A stretch of 64,000 nt of DNA from Doryteuthis pealeii (GCA_023376005.1 CM042145.1:13181073-13245072), one strand, 5' to 3'; numbered from the stretch's first letter, positions 44,664 to 56,296 are shown. The notes: a model not told the origin generated them from the sequence alone. Translations and numbers: made by a program.

Positions 44664-45071
44664 GTTGGCACGACTTAGAATATACTGACTGTATCCCCTG
44701 CAGATGGGTAAGACCCCCCCCCCTCTACTAAAGAGGTGTCCTGGGTATGAAACTAAACTGCTTCTGATGGTGATGTTCCATTTCTAGAGATCTAAGAAAT
44801 GTGGAGTACCCCTTGATTGTCATTACTCCCAGGTCTTCTCTAATCTGGAGTGGTAGTATCTGTTAGGATCTCATTTATGGATCAAATAGATCCGTTTAAA
44901 AATCATTCATATACAATCGAACCGTGTGCAAAAAAAAAAACAACAAAAAAACTCTAAAGAAACAACTACACAAAAAATGTAAATATGAACAATGAATGCG
45001 ATTCCCTAACCTCTAGGCATAAAATAACTCTAGATTGGTTGACAAGCCATCAAAATCAATAAATCAATCAT
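44664..45071 (-). repeat. Repeat R, copy spanning start to near end
   Basis: From GAATATACTGACTGTATCCC (R end) to GACAAGCCATCAAAATCAAT (R start), with GTGTCCTGGGTATGAAACTA, CATTACTCCCAGGTCTTCTC and ATGCGATTCCCTAACCTCTA between. Shows how the two halves of R join. Confidence 0.7.
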
Positions 45072-45336
45072 TGTTGGTTTGGTATGCTGAGTAATTTCCC
45101 CTTTGTGGCATTTTTTACAGGGCAATAACAATTCCATGGGGGCTTGAAGTGTAGATTCAATTAGCAAATAAACTTTTAATATTTCAAAGTTTCACTGGCC
45201 TTGTCCTTGCCAATAAGCATAGGAAAATATCTCCATCAATCACATTTCACAACCGTAATAAATGTAATACAATAATTTAATTCTTAAGTAGTCATTGTTT
45301 TTTTGGGGGGTTTTGTATTTTCTTTTATTGTTTTTT

Positions 45337-45340
<4 letters not shown>

Positions 45341-45367
<27 letters not shown>
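45341..45367. repeat. (TA)n microsatellite
   Basis: About 13 TA units in an AT-rich stretch (45072-45780) with no gene. Confidence 0.9.
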
Positions 45368-45784
45368 AATATTCAATAGTCTATGGGTTTCAGGACACTT
45401 GATTTTTTTTAATACTATTTTCTTTATTTATGAGTGTAAAATCCAGTTTATTTTATATCTTGTACAACAGTCATTTCTACCTGGTGTAGCTTTTTACCTG
45501 TAAAAGAGTAAATACTAAATATTTGTTATATTTTTATAAGAGAAAACATTCTTTTCATTGCAATATTTCTTTTGATTCAAAATATTTATTGGAATTGATT
45601 TTTTTTTCCTTTTTTTAAGATAAATCATCATTTTTTGTATATATTTTTAGTGATTTTAAAATGTTTGGTTTGTACAACCTGTAATTGTAAATCTAATAAA
45701 ATTTATGTTTTATTTTTTATTGAGATTTATGCAATAAAATTTAAATTCAACCCTTAAAAGTTGTTTGCTTTTTATTCTGAATCT

Positions 45785-45841
45785 GGATGTATATCTCTTT
45801 ATCTGTCTGTCTGTATATCTCTCTCTCTGTCTGTGTCTGTC

Positions 45842-45880
<39 letters not shown>

Positions 45881-45885
45881 CTGTC

Positions 45886-45930
<45 letters not shown>

Positions 45931-46327
45931 GTATATCTCTCTGTCTCTATCTATCTGTCTGTCTGTCTGTATCTCTCTGTCTCTATCTATCTGTCTGTAT
46001 ATCTCTCTGTCTCTATCTATATATCTCTCTGTCTCTATCTATCTGTCTGTCTGTCTGTGTGTGTATATATATATATCTGTCTGTCTGTCTGTCTGTCTGT
46101 ATATCTCTCTGTCTGTCTGTCTATATATCTCTCTGTCTGTCTGTCTGTATATCTCTCTGTCTGTCTGTCTGTCTGTATATCTCTCTGTCTCTATCTATCT
46201 ATCTGTCTGTCTGTATCTATCTATCTGTCTGTCTGTCTGTATATCTCTCTGTCTCTATCTATCTGTCTGTCTGTCTATCTCTCTGTCTCTATCTATCTGT
46301 CTGTATATCTCTATCTGTATATGTATG

Positions 46328-46382
<55 letters not shown>

Positions 46383-46404
46383 GTCTGTCTGTATATATAA
46401 AAAT
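45785..46404. repeat. 620-bp compound microsatellite (CTGT/CTAT/CTCT/TA/GT)
   Basis: Mosaic of GTCT, ATCT, CTCT, (GT)n and (TA)n blocks. Higher-order blocks such as TATATCTCTCTGTCT recur every 30-50 bases. All three plus frames are open because TAA/TAG/TGA cannot arise from these units; the resulting Ser/Leu/Tyr/Ile/Cys strings are not proteins. Confidence 0.95.
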
Positions 46405-46469
46405 TCTCTCTTAAAAACATTAATATTGCTGCTTTTACCAGAATATCTATTGAAATACTTGTCCTCAGG

Positions 46470-46812
46470 ATGAACTCACCCTGTCGCCAGAGCTTAAAAT
46501 ACACTGACTATATCCTCTGCAGAAGATGACACTAAAAAGCATTTGGTGGTGAGGCTCCATTTCTGGGGAATGTGGAGAACCTTCCATTGCCATTACTCCT
46601 AGGTCCACTTTGACCTGGAGTGTTAGTACTGTGTAGGGTCCCATCTATGGGTCAAATATGTCAATTGCAAATTATTTATATTAGACAGGAACACATCATA
46701 TAACCAAGTGCAAAAGAAACAACTACATGACAAAAATACATATAAATGTACAATTTATGCAATTCCTTAATTTCTATGCATAAGATAACCTGAGATGGTT
46801 TGACATATCAAA
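46470..46812 (-). repeat. Repeat R copy
   Basis: AAAATACACTGACTATATCC, GGTGAGGCTCCATTTCTGGG, GTAGGGTCCCATCTATGGGT, ATGCATAAGATAACCTGAGA. Confidence 0.65.
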
Positions 46813-46859
46813 ATTTATGTTATAAAAATTAAAATTAAAATTAAAAATATGAATAATCT

Positions 46860-47548
46860 TCCGATGAGCCCATGACGTCACAGTTGCTGCTTCGTCCCCG
46901 AATTTGACCCTAGTGAACAACTCCTACTACACTGTCATCTTAACACGTACGCCTTTGGGACAAGGAAGGACCTAGCTTACAGAGAGAAATGTGAAGTCAC
47001 GGATTAGGGCAAGGGAGAATTTCGCTTTTGAAACATCAGTGTCGCACTGGCCGTTAACCTGGGTGGACCTCGTAGCTTTTCGCTACCACCACAGGTTGTG
47101 AAGATCAACCACGTCTTGGGGAATTAGAGTCTATCTCCCTCAAAGAATGAAAAAAGAATAAGCCGGCACTCACTCGAAATTCTACGAAATCTACCCAACA
47201 ATAAGGAATTTGTAGCATAGTTACCTTATTGTCAAGAACACTACGAAATCTTCAACTTAAGAACTCCACGACATTCTACAATTCAAGACAAGTCAACTCT
47301 TCAACAACCAAAGAACTCTACGAAATTCAAACAACACAAACGACTATTATTTCATCGTTCAAAGAACTCTACATTTGTTACCTGGATCTAAGTTAAGTTC
47401 CCCGCAGAACTTCGTTTTGCAACCAACTACATCTCTCTCTCTATTAGTTACTACGCTACCCTCTATCAAATTGATATTTATTCTTTCTTCTTTCTTCTAC
47501 CTATTTTATTTGTTACATTAAAATTGTTGAACCTTAGTATTTGTTATC
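46860..47548 (+). other. Unclassified, more GC-balanced block with degenerate ACTCTACGAAATTC-type repeats
   Basis: Sequence unlike neighbouring repeats. Between about 47175 and 47390 the motif GAACTCTACGAAATTC recurs about five times with degeneration (e.g. near 47178, 47236, 47262, 47306, 47360). It directly precedes the orphan ORF. It could be the 5' part of a retroelement or an untranslated exon region. Confidence 0.35.
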
Positions 47549-47815
47549 GTGTTTTTCTTTCATTCAGTATCCGATTTGAATCTGCGTATTTCCCGCCCCC
47601 TTGAAATTATCTTCCCTTTGTACTTGAAAGGTTTATTCGCTTGTATATCGGAACTTAGGAAATTTTTCCCGGTATATTTACAAAGCGAATTTACCCGTAC
47701 TCAGGAATTAGAAGATATCCCCATGTTGGTATTGGTGCTTCACGTCGCTAATCCCGATAGACATGCCGTTAAACTCGGTCAATCACTCAGAATAAGACCT
47801 CAATCAAGTTGTTAA
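47549..47815 (+). CDS. Orphan ORF, function unknown (possible exon or retroelement gag-like fragment)
   Basis: 88 codons. I do not recognise it. It lies in an unusual 1-kb block (46860-47860) with more balanced base composition than its surroundings. A C/T-rich tract ending in CATTCAG at about 47561-47567 could be a splice acceptor, so the true coding part might begin at 47568. The translation is rich in Leu, Arg and Pro, with no membrane segment and no motif I can name. No partner exon was found. It may be the start of a retroelement gag or simply chance. Confidence 0.25.
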   Translation: MFFFHSVSDLNLRISRPLEIIFPLYLKGLFACISELRKFFPVYLQSEFTRTQELEDIPMLVLVLHVANPDRHAVKLGQSLRIRPQSSC

Positions 47816-47865
47816 TCTATTGAATCTAACAGGTCATAAAATAAAAGAAAATGTAATTCAGTGGT

Positions 47866-48075
47866 TGGATTTTACAGCATGTCCAAACTTGTTGGGATAT
47901 TTTATGCCAAGTATGTTTTGTTTTATTCATTCTTGTTGGAATTTTTTTGTATATAGTTATTTACTAAGCTTAGCTTAGATATGGCACAAGGCCAGAAGTA
48001 TGGGGCACCCAGTGAGAATCCAACTCACTATCTATGGTCTGTTAAGCTAGTTTGCTAACCATTAGGATTTTTTTC
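47866..48075. repeat. Repeat R start fragment joined to a reversed SINE-3
   Basis: GGATTTTACAGCATGTCCAA (R, plus) to 47943, then GTTATTTACTAAGCTTAGCT to TGCTAACCATTAGG, SINE-3 on the minus strand. Confidence 0.6.
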
Positions 48076-48392
48076 TATATAAGGTGTGCTACAATACACC
48101 ACTTAAATTTATAGACTAAGTGAGGTCACATGGTTTAAGCCTCAGCCAATCAATAGCCCAAATGCGTGGCTGGTTGACTACTTAATCACTGATGCTGAGA
48201 GATATCCATTTGCAATCATTGACGAAGGACTTACCTGATTGAGGAGCACCAATGAACAACCAAAAGATTCTTTACCCATAGATCGAAACTACGCCCTGCT
48301 TAACACAAAGGATCTCCACTGAACAAGCGCTCTTGCTTGAAGCCTAAAGGATGACCCATAAAATTGTAACAGATGGATATTCAAAAGACTTT
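48076..48392. other. Short unassigned stretch, nothing recognised
   Basis: About 300 bases of ordinary composition without ORF or repeat landmarks I know. Confidence 0.4.
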
Positions 48393-48950
48393 CTTTTTTC
48401 TTTTTTTTTTTTTTTTTAAATCATTTATTTTCTATTTAACACATAGATGAGAACCTAACAAGTACTACCGCTGTGGGTCAGAATGGACCTGGGAGTAATG
48501 GTGATAAAGACATACTCCACATCCCCCAGAGCTCCAGAACTGGAACTTCACCATTAGATCCAGTTTAATCTCATACTCCGGACACTAAGACCATTGGCCA
48601 CTGCTTTTTAGCACCTATATGATAAAAAGGATTGGGGTTTGCCATAAGGGCAATTGGGTGGGACAATCATATAGGTGCTAGGGCTTGACGTGACCAACTG
48701 ATCGATGGGAGGAGGCCTCTCTGACTGCTTGTAACCCTGTTGGCTTGGGCTTTAGAATGCACAGACTGCACCTCTGCAGAGAGGTAAGAGCCCTCAATGG
48801 GGTCACCTGTTGGCCATGGGTGGACCCCTGGTGACTGAGCAACACTCCACTTTGGCCCTTACTTAGGCTAGACAGGTGGTCGGAGAAGACCCCTCTGATC
48901 AATCAGCTGGTCATGTCAAGCCCTAGTACTTATATGACTATCCCCAAAAT
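48393..48950. repeat. Two repeat R pieces in opposite orientation
   Basis: Plus piece 48430-48720 (TTTAACACATAGATGAGAAC ... GGGACAATCATATAGGTGCT), then minus piece 48726-48945 (TGTTGGCTTGGGCTTTAGAA, GGGGTCACCTGTTGGCCATG, GCCCTTACTTAGGCTAGACA). Together they form a potential large hairpin. Confidence 0.65.
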
Positions 48951-49159
48951 ATATGATATACATATCATATAGATAAGCTAATTGTTTATGGTAGTGGTTC
49001 TCAACCGAGGGCCATATAACCCCTCCCCCTGAGGGGCCATATAATATTTTCTTGGGTTCAGGCAAGCAAAAGAGATTTAACTAAAGATTTTTAAACATTG
49101 AATGGCTAGGGGGATTCACCAGAGTAACATAGGAATCAAAAGGATCATAGGTAAAAAAA

Positions 49160-49640
49160 AATAAAATAAAAATAAAAGGTTGTGAACAATAAACTTTAGT
49201 TATGATATAGATATTCCGTAATCTATTATATTAATACAATAAGGCATAAACATATGTGCTCAAATATTATACCCTGTCATCACCTCAGATAAATAATGGA
49301 CTATTCATTTTGATTGTGAGGAAAAAAGAAAAGAAAGGGAGCATAGTTTGTTTTTGTTAAATAAATATTATTCCTTTTTCATTAGATTGTTCACAAAAAA
49401 TGTTTTTTGTAGTCTATTTAAAATAACAAACAAAAAAATAATAAAAAAGATTTAAAGTGTGTTTAAGTGACATTCTCCAGTGGACTCCTACACATGGATA
49501 CACCAGCAAAAACTTACATTCATCAGCTTTTTGGATACTGGATACTATGTGGAGGACTTACCAGGAGCAATGACCAAATTACAGAATCATTTGAATGGTC
49601 AAGTGAAGAGGTTGAACACAAGTTGCTCTCATATTTTGTA
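49160..49640. other. AT-rich intergenic sequence, nothing recognised
   Basis: No gene. Overlapping ORFs at 49467-49680 lack recognisable features. Confidence 0.4.
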
Positions 49641-49850
49641 TCAAAACCTATGGGGTAGCATGAAGTTTGGGGTAGGATGAAGGTTTGGGGGTTTTAAGGT
49701 TTAAATGTAGCTGGATATTTTTGGTTGCGTGTTCTTAGGGTTTTTTGTTTTGTACCCCATCGCATTGGTGGTCGTGCTGAAAAAAAGGAATTCAAGGCAC
49801 GAAAAAGAAAAGAGACAAAGGCAAGAGGTAGTTTTATGACTTAGGCTTTA
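49640..49850 (+). repeat. Segment shared (inverted) with 59150-59345
   Basis: GTAGCTGGATATTTTTGGTT, GCGTGTTCTTAGGG, GTACCCCATCGCATTGGTGG and GAAAAAGAAAAGAGACAAAG all recur on the minus strand at 59.2-59.3 kb next to the LTR-like repeat there. May be part of the same element. Confidence 0.55.
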
Positions 49851-50986
49851 TTGACCAGGTCATAGTCGCCTGTAGCAAGGGAATTACAAGTGTGGCATCT
49901 ATAAGATTGTTGACAGATGGAATGATATTCTAGGAAGAAATGGATGTTATGTTAATGATTAAATATTTCTATTAGTATTACTTTTTTCATTTATCATATA
50001 TACTCTAAAATTGGACATTACATTTGTTTTAACTTGATATTATTGTGGAGGTCAGCACTTGTGTGTTATTATTTCTTACAAGGGAATTATTAAATGACTA
50101 AAAGCAGCTACCCATTGTTGTCGCCCGGGTGGAGAGGGGTGTAAAAAATGTAGTCTTGCAGATTCATTATTGTTGAATCGCAAGTTGGATGCCCCATTAA
50201 AATCCCTATGTAAAAAAGACCTTGCATTGATCCAGAAACTCTGAAAAGAAAAATTAATGTCTCCTATTCAAGATAGTAAATGCAAACAAAAACCATTCCA
50301 TGCTGTTATCATTTAAATTTTATTTTTTAATTATCTTCACAAATATAAATCAAATCTTCATTATTTTTGCTCAAAAAACAAGATCTGGTGATAGTGAATA
50401 TTTATACATATTTACATTGTGATTAATTGTTTTATTTTCATAGTTTCCTCTGGACATACATACATACATACATACATACATACTGCCCTTTATATATGTA
50501 TAGATAATTATAAAATACTTTCCTTTGCAAAATAATTATAAAATAAATTCAATAGATACAATGTAACTTAATGGCTGCTGAAGTAAGTGTGTACAAATTT
50601 TAAAATAATGTACATTAAACATTTTAGTATATATGAATATCATTTTATTGAAAATAATATACATAGTTTTATTTAGTTTAATACTTGAAAGAAATTGATA
50701 CTAGATAAATGAAAACAAATCTAGATATTCATTATGATATTCTTCTGAGGTTATTCTATTTCGAAATTGTTATTATAATTTGCCAAATGTCTATCCATCC
50801 ATTAGGGATCAAACATTTTGGCTTAAACATTTTCAGGAGTTGTTAGGGTCATCCCTTAAAAGGTTTTAAGTGTATTTGACCATAATTATTTGATTTTTTT
50901 ACTCTTCAAAATGAAACTAATTTTTATGCCAATAAGATACTCTAAACATTAAATAATAGAAAGGTAACTAGAATTTGCAAGGAAGG
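49851..50986. other. AT-rich intergenic sequence with an (ACAT)n tract
   Basis: (ACAT)n at about 50454-50482. No gene seen. Confidence 0.5.
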
Positions 50987-51337
50987 TGTTGGGTCAGTAA
51001 AATGTTTATTCCTGTGTATGGGAGAGGCTTTCTGTAATTGGATATACCAATCACGTGATGAGCCCAGAAGTTTTGGCGCAAAATACCAAAACCCTCAGAT
51101 AGATTTGGACCAGCTCTGACAAGACATTGACCTGATGTTCTCTCCAAGAAATCACTAAGATACCAGATATCTTCTCCATCACGCTGGTAAGTCCCTCGAA
51201 CTTAACTCTATACACAGGAAGGACTTTATATTGTTAGTCATTGTTTTATTTGTTCTTTAATAAATTGTTAGAATTAAACTAAGTTTTAATTCATTTATTT
51301 GTTGCTGTTAGTCTTAGAATTAAAGGCTATACTAACA
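50987..51337 (+). mobile_element. Putative solo LTR-like repeat, copy 1 (short)
   Basis: Starts TGTTGGGTCAGTA and ends CTATACTAACA (TGTT..AACA). Contains CCAATCACGTGATG, a GATACCAGATATCTTC block ending in CTGGTAAGTC (donor-like) and AATAAA (about 51260). A longer inverted relative lies at 59345-60187. No clear TSD; the class is tentative. Confidence 0.45.
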
Positions 51338-51694
51338 CAATAGAAGTAAGGTTTATTTTTACATTTTTGAGTTTGTCCAATTTTCTTCCTAAGCCATACT
51401 ATCCAGCTTATGAACACCAATGACTATTTCATAATCTATACGCAATGTGGGTAAGTACTGCTAGTAGATACAATTATAAAAATATTATGTCAGTGAACAT
51501 GTATTAAGTATTATTTAAATAAAATTGTCTATGATGTATGTTTTCTCTCAGTATGACTGGCATGGTAAGAGCTGAAATGGGTAAGGAGATATAACCGGTT
51601 GAACAGAATAGACGTTAGTGATGATAGCAGCAGGCCCAAATATAGTGGTGAAATGGACATAAAATGTACGCAACAGTAAATTTTATAATATAAG

Positions 51695-52140
51695 TGTAGC
51701 CCCTGTTGGGATGGACATGAGTCCAAAAGGGTTATCTTCCCTTGCTGCCTTGCTGTATTAAACAGCAGCCCGGGAGAAAATCACTCTCTTTCTCTCGGTC
51801 CGGCAACCATTGCACATGGGTTAGATGCTTGGTGCCTCTGCCCTTAAGTGGGGGGCTTTGCCCCCAGCAAACTATCAGTAAGTGACTTATTTCTACTTGT
51901 AACTCTGTATCACTTCTTTAGGACTTAGTCCTACATCCTTTATGTATGTTTATGTATATGTTCTCTGTATCTTACTGTACTTTGTCATGAGTATGTGTAT
52001 ACCTGTCATGTATGTATTTTCTCCACGTGCTCACAAAATAAAGTCTGTGTTTTGTTATTATATATAACTTCTTTGTCGGATTAATTCATGTACACATATG
52101 TACCCATGTTGGAAGGTTACTTTGAATCTTCTAACATATT
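51695..52140 (+). mobile_element. Solo LTR-like repeat related to 16644-17110
   Basis: TGTAGCCCCTGTTGG start, GGGTTATCTTCCC, TTTAGGACTTAGTCCTACAT, AATAAAGTCTGTG, TTGGAAGGTTACTTTGAATC. ATAAG lies on both sides (51690-51694 and 52141-52145) if the element ends at 52140, but that end is not CA, so the right border is uncertain. Another piece of the same end is at 52247-52290. Confidence 0.5.
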
Positions 52141-52290
52141 ATAAGAACATTCCCATCTTATTAAAGGAATACTTGAAACCATATAACTGTGTGCAAAACA
52201 AATGATTATTATTACATAGGAATAATTAATTGAAACCAAATATTGAACTCATGTACGCACGTTGGAAGGTTATTTTAAGCCTTTTAATGT

Positions 52291-52950
52291 AATATAAGAA
52301 CATTCATATCTTATATAAGCATTAAATGAGAAGAAATAAAGAATAAAGCAAAAGAAACAAAACTGCACCGATGGAATACATTTTGTGTAACTGTGAATGC
52401 AAGTGTAAGAGAAGGAGAAACAACAAAGACATAGATATCCAATATGCTAGATTGTTGCACTTGTTTGCCCTCATGAATATGATTATTCTATCTACTATAT
52501 GTCAGTATATTTAAATTAAATGGAGTATAACTTGGACGACGTGTTGAGGGTTAGAAGCCATCTTTATTCTCTCTGAGATTTGTGCCCAGACAAAGGGCAG
52601 TAACTCTTCAGGGTTTATAACATCACATTCCCCCCTTTTCACAATTTTTGTTTTTTAATTAGTTTTATTTCTATTTTATTTAAGTTACATAATAAGATAT
52701 GATTATTCTATGTATACTATACATGCACCTTTGATGAGTTGTAGTACACCTGAGCTCTGTACACAATAATTTAATTATTATTGTTATTATTATCATAAAC
52801 TTTATAGCCAAAAGTTTATAAATTCAAGAAAAATATACTTCTGCATCTACTATTTCAGATGTGTAAATTCCACTGCCTAACAAGCAGTGTCTTTTTTTTT
52901 ACACAAACTAGATAAGTAAGTAAATATTCAGCAATATATCTGGTCACTGC
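52291..52950. other. AT-rich intergenic sequence, nothing recognised
   Basis: TTTGATGAGTTGTAGTACAC near 52731 also occurs at about 9580 (GATGAGTTGTGGTGCACCTG), probably another diverged repeat. No gene. Confidence 0.35.
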
Positions 52951-52951
52951 A

Positions 52952-53189
52952 TAATTTGGACCATATTACCTTTAGGCACCCCTTTTTGATCTCAAATAAG
53001 AAAGGATATGTTTTTCATTTACACCGTCAATAACTGGTTGTTTTAACAGACGATTTTTAGATTTTTTAAAATTATAAAACTAACCCCTAACCCCTAACAA
53101 ATGACCGGATTTGATGGTGTAAATGAAAAACATGTCCTTTCTTAATCAAGATCAAAAAGGGGTGCCTAAATGTAATATGGTCCCATAAT
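52952..53189. repeat. Foldback element with telomere-like core, copy 2
   Basis: Arms TTGGACCATATTACCTTTAG (52955) / TAAATGTAATATGGTCCCAT (to 53185), and inner CATTTACACCGTCAATAACT / GATGGTGTAAATG. The core has CTAACCCCTAACCCCTAAC (about 53081-53099), a degenerate telomere-type run. Same family as 7744-8005. Confidence 0.75.
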
Positions 53190-53800
53190 TTTTCATATCT
53201 TTATCAAAGAATGTCAGAGAAATCTGATAGTGTTTCCAAGAACCAAGAAAATAATCTCTTAAAGTAAATTTTAAACTCTTCAGCATGTAATCTAGAAGAA
53301 GATGATATAATTATGAGCTGGATTATCATTTCTACTTTTTTAATTTTGTAAAAGATTTTGGTTTAAAAAGAATTGTGTAAATGTTGGTGAGATTGATTAT
53401 TCTATATGAAGCAATGATGGAAAGGATTCATACAAGGGACATAACTGTTTGCAATCTATACAATCGTAATTCAATGCCAATTCTGTCCCTTTTAATATAA
53501 CTGTTGCCGTACCTTACCGCTAAACAAATCCAATCTCTGTCGGCCCCTCATTTGATGATTTGAAAACTGCCAAGCTGTAAACGGGTGTACACGACGATAT
53601 GATAGTTGTAACATGGAATATATATATATATACACACATATACAGCAGCTGTCAAAGTGGCCGAGAGGTTAAGAAATTTGGCTGGCAAATAGTCGTTGCT
53701 CCTAGCCAGGGATAGTTGTTGTGCTAGCCATACTGAAGAGGCGTGAACGCAAAACACGTGGATGACTTATATTATATATATATATATATATAACATATAG
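53190..53800. other. Intergenic sequence with short TA tracts
   Basis: (TA)n at 53620-53632 and 53771-53791. The ORF at 53548-53757 has no recognisable features. No gene. Confidence 0.4.
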
Positions 53801-54030
53801 CTTAGTTGGTTAATTAACAGCGTTGATCCCAGGGGGCCACCCCAGGCAACACCTGCCCCCTCAATTCAAAGGGGCAGGGCTGGGTTTATTGTCCAGTGCC
53901 TGAGGCATCCCCCTTGAGGGGGAATGCTGACAGGATCAAAGCATTTTTTGCAACCGCCACCCATGAGCTTCGGTTTGTTGGTGGTCCCACATTAATAGGG
54001 CTTTGTGCCTAACCCATACACATGGGGTAT
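53801..54030 (+). mobile_element. GC-rich SINE-like repeat, copy 3
   Basis: TAGCTTAGTTGGTTAATTAA (box A-like) then GCGTTGATCCCAGG (box B-like), CAACACCTGCCCCCTCAA, GGGGCAGGGCTGGGTTTATT and GGTCCCACATTAATAGGG. Matches 10093-10355. Confidence 0.65.
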
Positions 54031-54150
54031 GTTGTAAATAATCTTCATACAATGACTGCTATTTACACAGTAGCATTGCAACCAGCAAAGCCTTCATCAG
54101 ATGATGACTCTGGATTCAGGCATGGTTTCCGGGCCGAAGCATCATTACCA

Positions 54151-55222
54151 CTAACCCAGAGCGCCCCAGCAGTATTTCACGATACCACCAGACTTTATCG
54201 GTTTGATGTCACAATGTAGGACTGCCATATCCACGCTGATGCGGTTACAGCTTTCTCCTGGATTTTTTTTATGTATTTCCTTTGTCTGGTGGAGAAAGTC
54301 CAAGTTTAGACAAAAATGCCAAGGTTGAGTTGGTAATAAATCCCCGGCATCCAACTTTCGATGGGAAATACATTTGTTATCCATCCGTTTCTGACGCATT
54401 GTTCACGTAGGTCTTCATATTTTTCCAACTTATGCTGATGGGCCCAATCAAGATTTTCTTCAAATGGAACTGTCAATTCAACGATAAAAACTTTCTTTTG
54501 ATTAACAGACCAAATGACAATATCAGGATGCTAGGCCGTTAATGTTATTTCAGTTGGAAAAACGAGTTGATGTTCCAAGTCGCACGCAATGCGCCAGCCC
54601 GTGGAGCCATCAAATAGTTACGACACATGCCTATTTTTATGCGAAAATTTCGAAATGTTTCCTTCTTCGAACAAAATGTATTGCTTTGTTGATGTTATTA
54701 ACAGCTTTATTTGCAGTCTCACAACCTATCTTCGACGCCTCCGCAACAATCTCGAGGACTTCGTTGTGTCTCCACGTGTAGCTTCTTAGAGCATACTCAC
54801 ATCCCGTGAGAATATGTTTCAGGCTAGCAGTTTTCCCACATGTTTTGCATAGGTTTGATGTAGCTAACCCCCAGACATGAAGATTGACTGGTGTTGGTAA
54901 TATGTCGTAGATTACCTTTATCAGGAAACTTAATTTTTTAGGCTCCACATGTCTGACTCCATGTTATAGCTCTCTCTTTTATACACCCCCACCTGGTCAT
55001 GCACCCTGTTTACTTTGTCCTACAGCTGTAGCAATACGCTTGACTTCCTCAAGTTGGTGAATTTCCTCCGAAATCATAATCCTTTTATTCAACATTGATT
55101 CTTTAGACCACCAATGCTGTGGGTGAAGACCTAATCCTGATCTTCCCTTTGCCACAGTTCCAATTATTTCTTTCATCTTGAGGGATGATTCTGTGTTTTC
55201 TACAGCTTGTTGTGCCTTCCAT
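54151..55222 (-). mobile_element. LINE-C remnant: C-terminus of a reverse transcriptase with zinc knuckle and endonuclease-like block
   Basis: Minus strand, high to low: WKAQQAVENTESSLKMKEII, EEIHQLEEVKRIATAVGQ, PKKLSFLIKVIYDILPTPVN, then the zinc knuckle CKTCGKTASLKHILTGC (C-x2-C-x7-H-x4-C), YTWRHNEVL, then PDIVIWSVNQKKVFIVELTV with FEENLDWAHQHKLEKYEDL. The C-x2-C-x7-8-H-x4-C knuckle followed by PD-x(14)-E is the layout of R2/NeSL-type LINEs with a C-terminal restriction-like endonuclease; here ELT stands where E-x-K would be expected. Several stops; the catalytic RT domain is absent. Confidence 0.7.
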
Positions 55223-55324
55223 TTTCGAAGGCTGGGTGTTCTTCACCAGTGGGTCGCGAGAGTCACGCAGCATTTGGAAAATAAAATATAAAAATAAGTA
55301 TATAATATATATATATTTTTTTTT

Positions 55325-55509
55325 TGAGGAAATGTGCTTAATTGAAGTCATACCTAATTTTGAAAATTAATTAGTTAATAATTAATGAATTTAGGCGGGG
55401 GTATATGTTCAAATGTAAGGTTGAACATATATCCCTGCCTAAATTCATTAATTATTAACTAATTAATTTTCAAAATTAGGTATGACTTCAATTAAGCACA
55501 TTTCCTCCA
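55325..55509. repeat. Near-perfect foldback element (about 185 bp)
   Basis: Left arm from 55325 (GAGGAAATGTGCTTAATTGA...) and right arm ending 55509 (...TCAATTAAGCACATTTCCTCC) are almost exactly complementary. Loop AAATGTAAGG at about 55412. MITE-like. Confidence 0.85.
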
Positions 55510-56290
55510 AAAATTGTCGGCTTAAAGCCATATAAAAATAAACACATTTGTTTATTTACTTAACCTCATATATATATATATATATATATATATGGAGAAA
55601 GGTAGACAAACACGGGATGTTGTAGAAAATGGATGTTTATTGTAGGTAGTGATGTTGACATTTTAACATTTCAGTCTGTTAGACCTTCTGCAGGACTTGA
55701 GATTGAGTTCTTGCTTCAATGGTGAACATTTTCATACTGGTGAATCAGAAGGTCGGGAATAAGGGGAGGGGTGGTCAGTTGTTTGTGTTAGCAGAGGCTG
55801 GTAGTAGTAGATTTTCCTTTTTCTCTCAGAAAGGGTGTGTAGCAATGGGGGGTTCTGATAATGATGCCACAGGTGTTAGGTGTTGGGAGTGGGTGGGTCT
55901 TATATACTGGGTTTGAAGATGTAGTGATTCATGTATTTATGGTGAATGGCATAAGGATTGGTTATGAGTGTGTGAGTGTATATATATATTTTTTTTAAGT
56001 CTCATCTTGCTGTCTTTATTGTTTGTGAAGGCGATTTAAAAAAAAGTTTTTTTTTTAGGTATGGGGAAATATATTGGGGAAGCTGTATTTACAATTAACA
56101 TTTGGTGTTGCTTATGTTTCAGGCTTGGAATATTTGTCTAAATTTTTGGTTGTGGATGTTAGAGAGGGGAGTGATAGTAAGATTTGTTATAAGTGTATGT
56201 GTGTGTATGTTTATTATCATTATTATTATTATTAACTATGATATGTTGTAAGATGGCATGCATATAAATACATAGACAGACATACATAAA
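55510..56290. other. Intergenic sequence with (TA)n, nothing recognised
   Basis: TA tract at 55569-55592. The ORF at 55719 lacks features. Confidence 0.4.
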
Positions 56291-56296
56291 CATGCA

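Noticed and set aside
45761..46473. Three overlapping 211-228 residue ORFs in all plus frames
   Set aside because: Translations of a compound microsatellite whose units cannot form stop codons. Composition is Ser/Leu/Ile/Tyr/Cys only.
49467..49680. Overlapping plus ORFs
   Set aside because: No recognisable motif; runs into the repeat segment shared with 59.2 kb.
54542..54789. Two plus ORFs in the 54.6-kb region
   Set aside because: Antisense shadows of the LINE-C coding remnant, whose minus-strand translation shows the recognisable knuckle.
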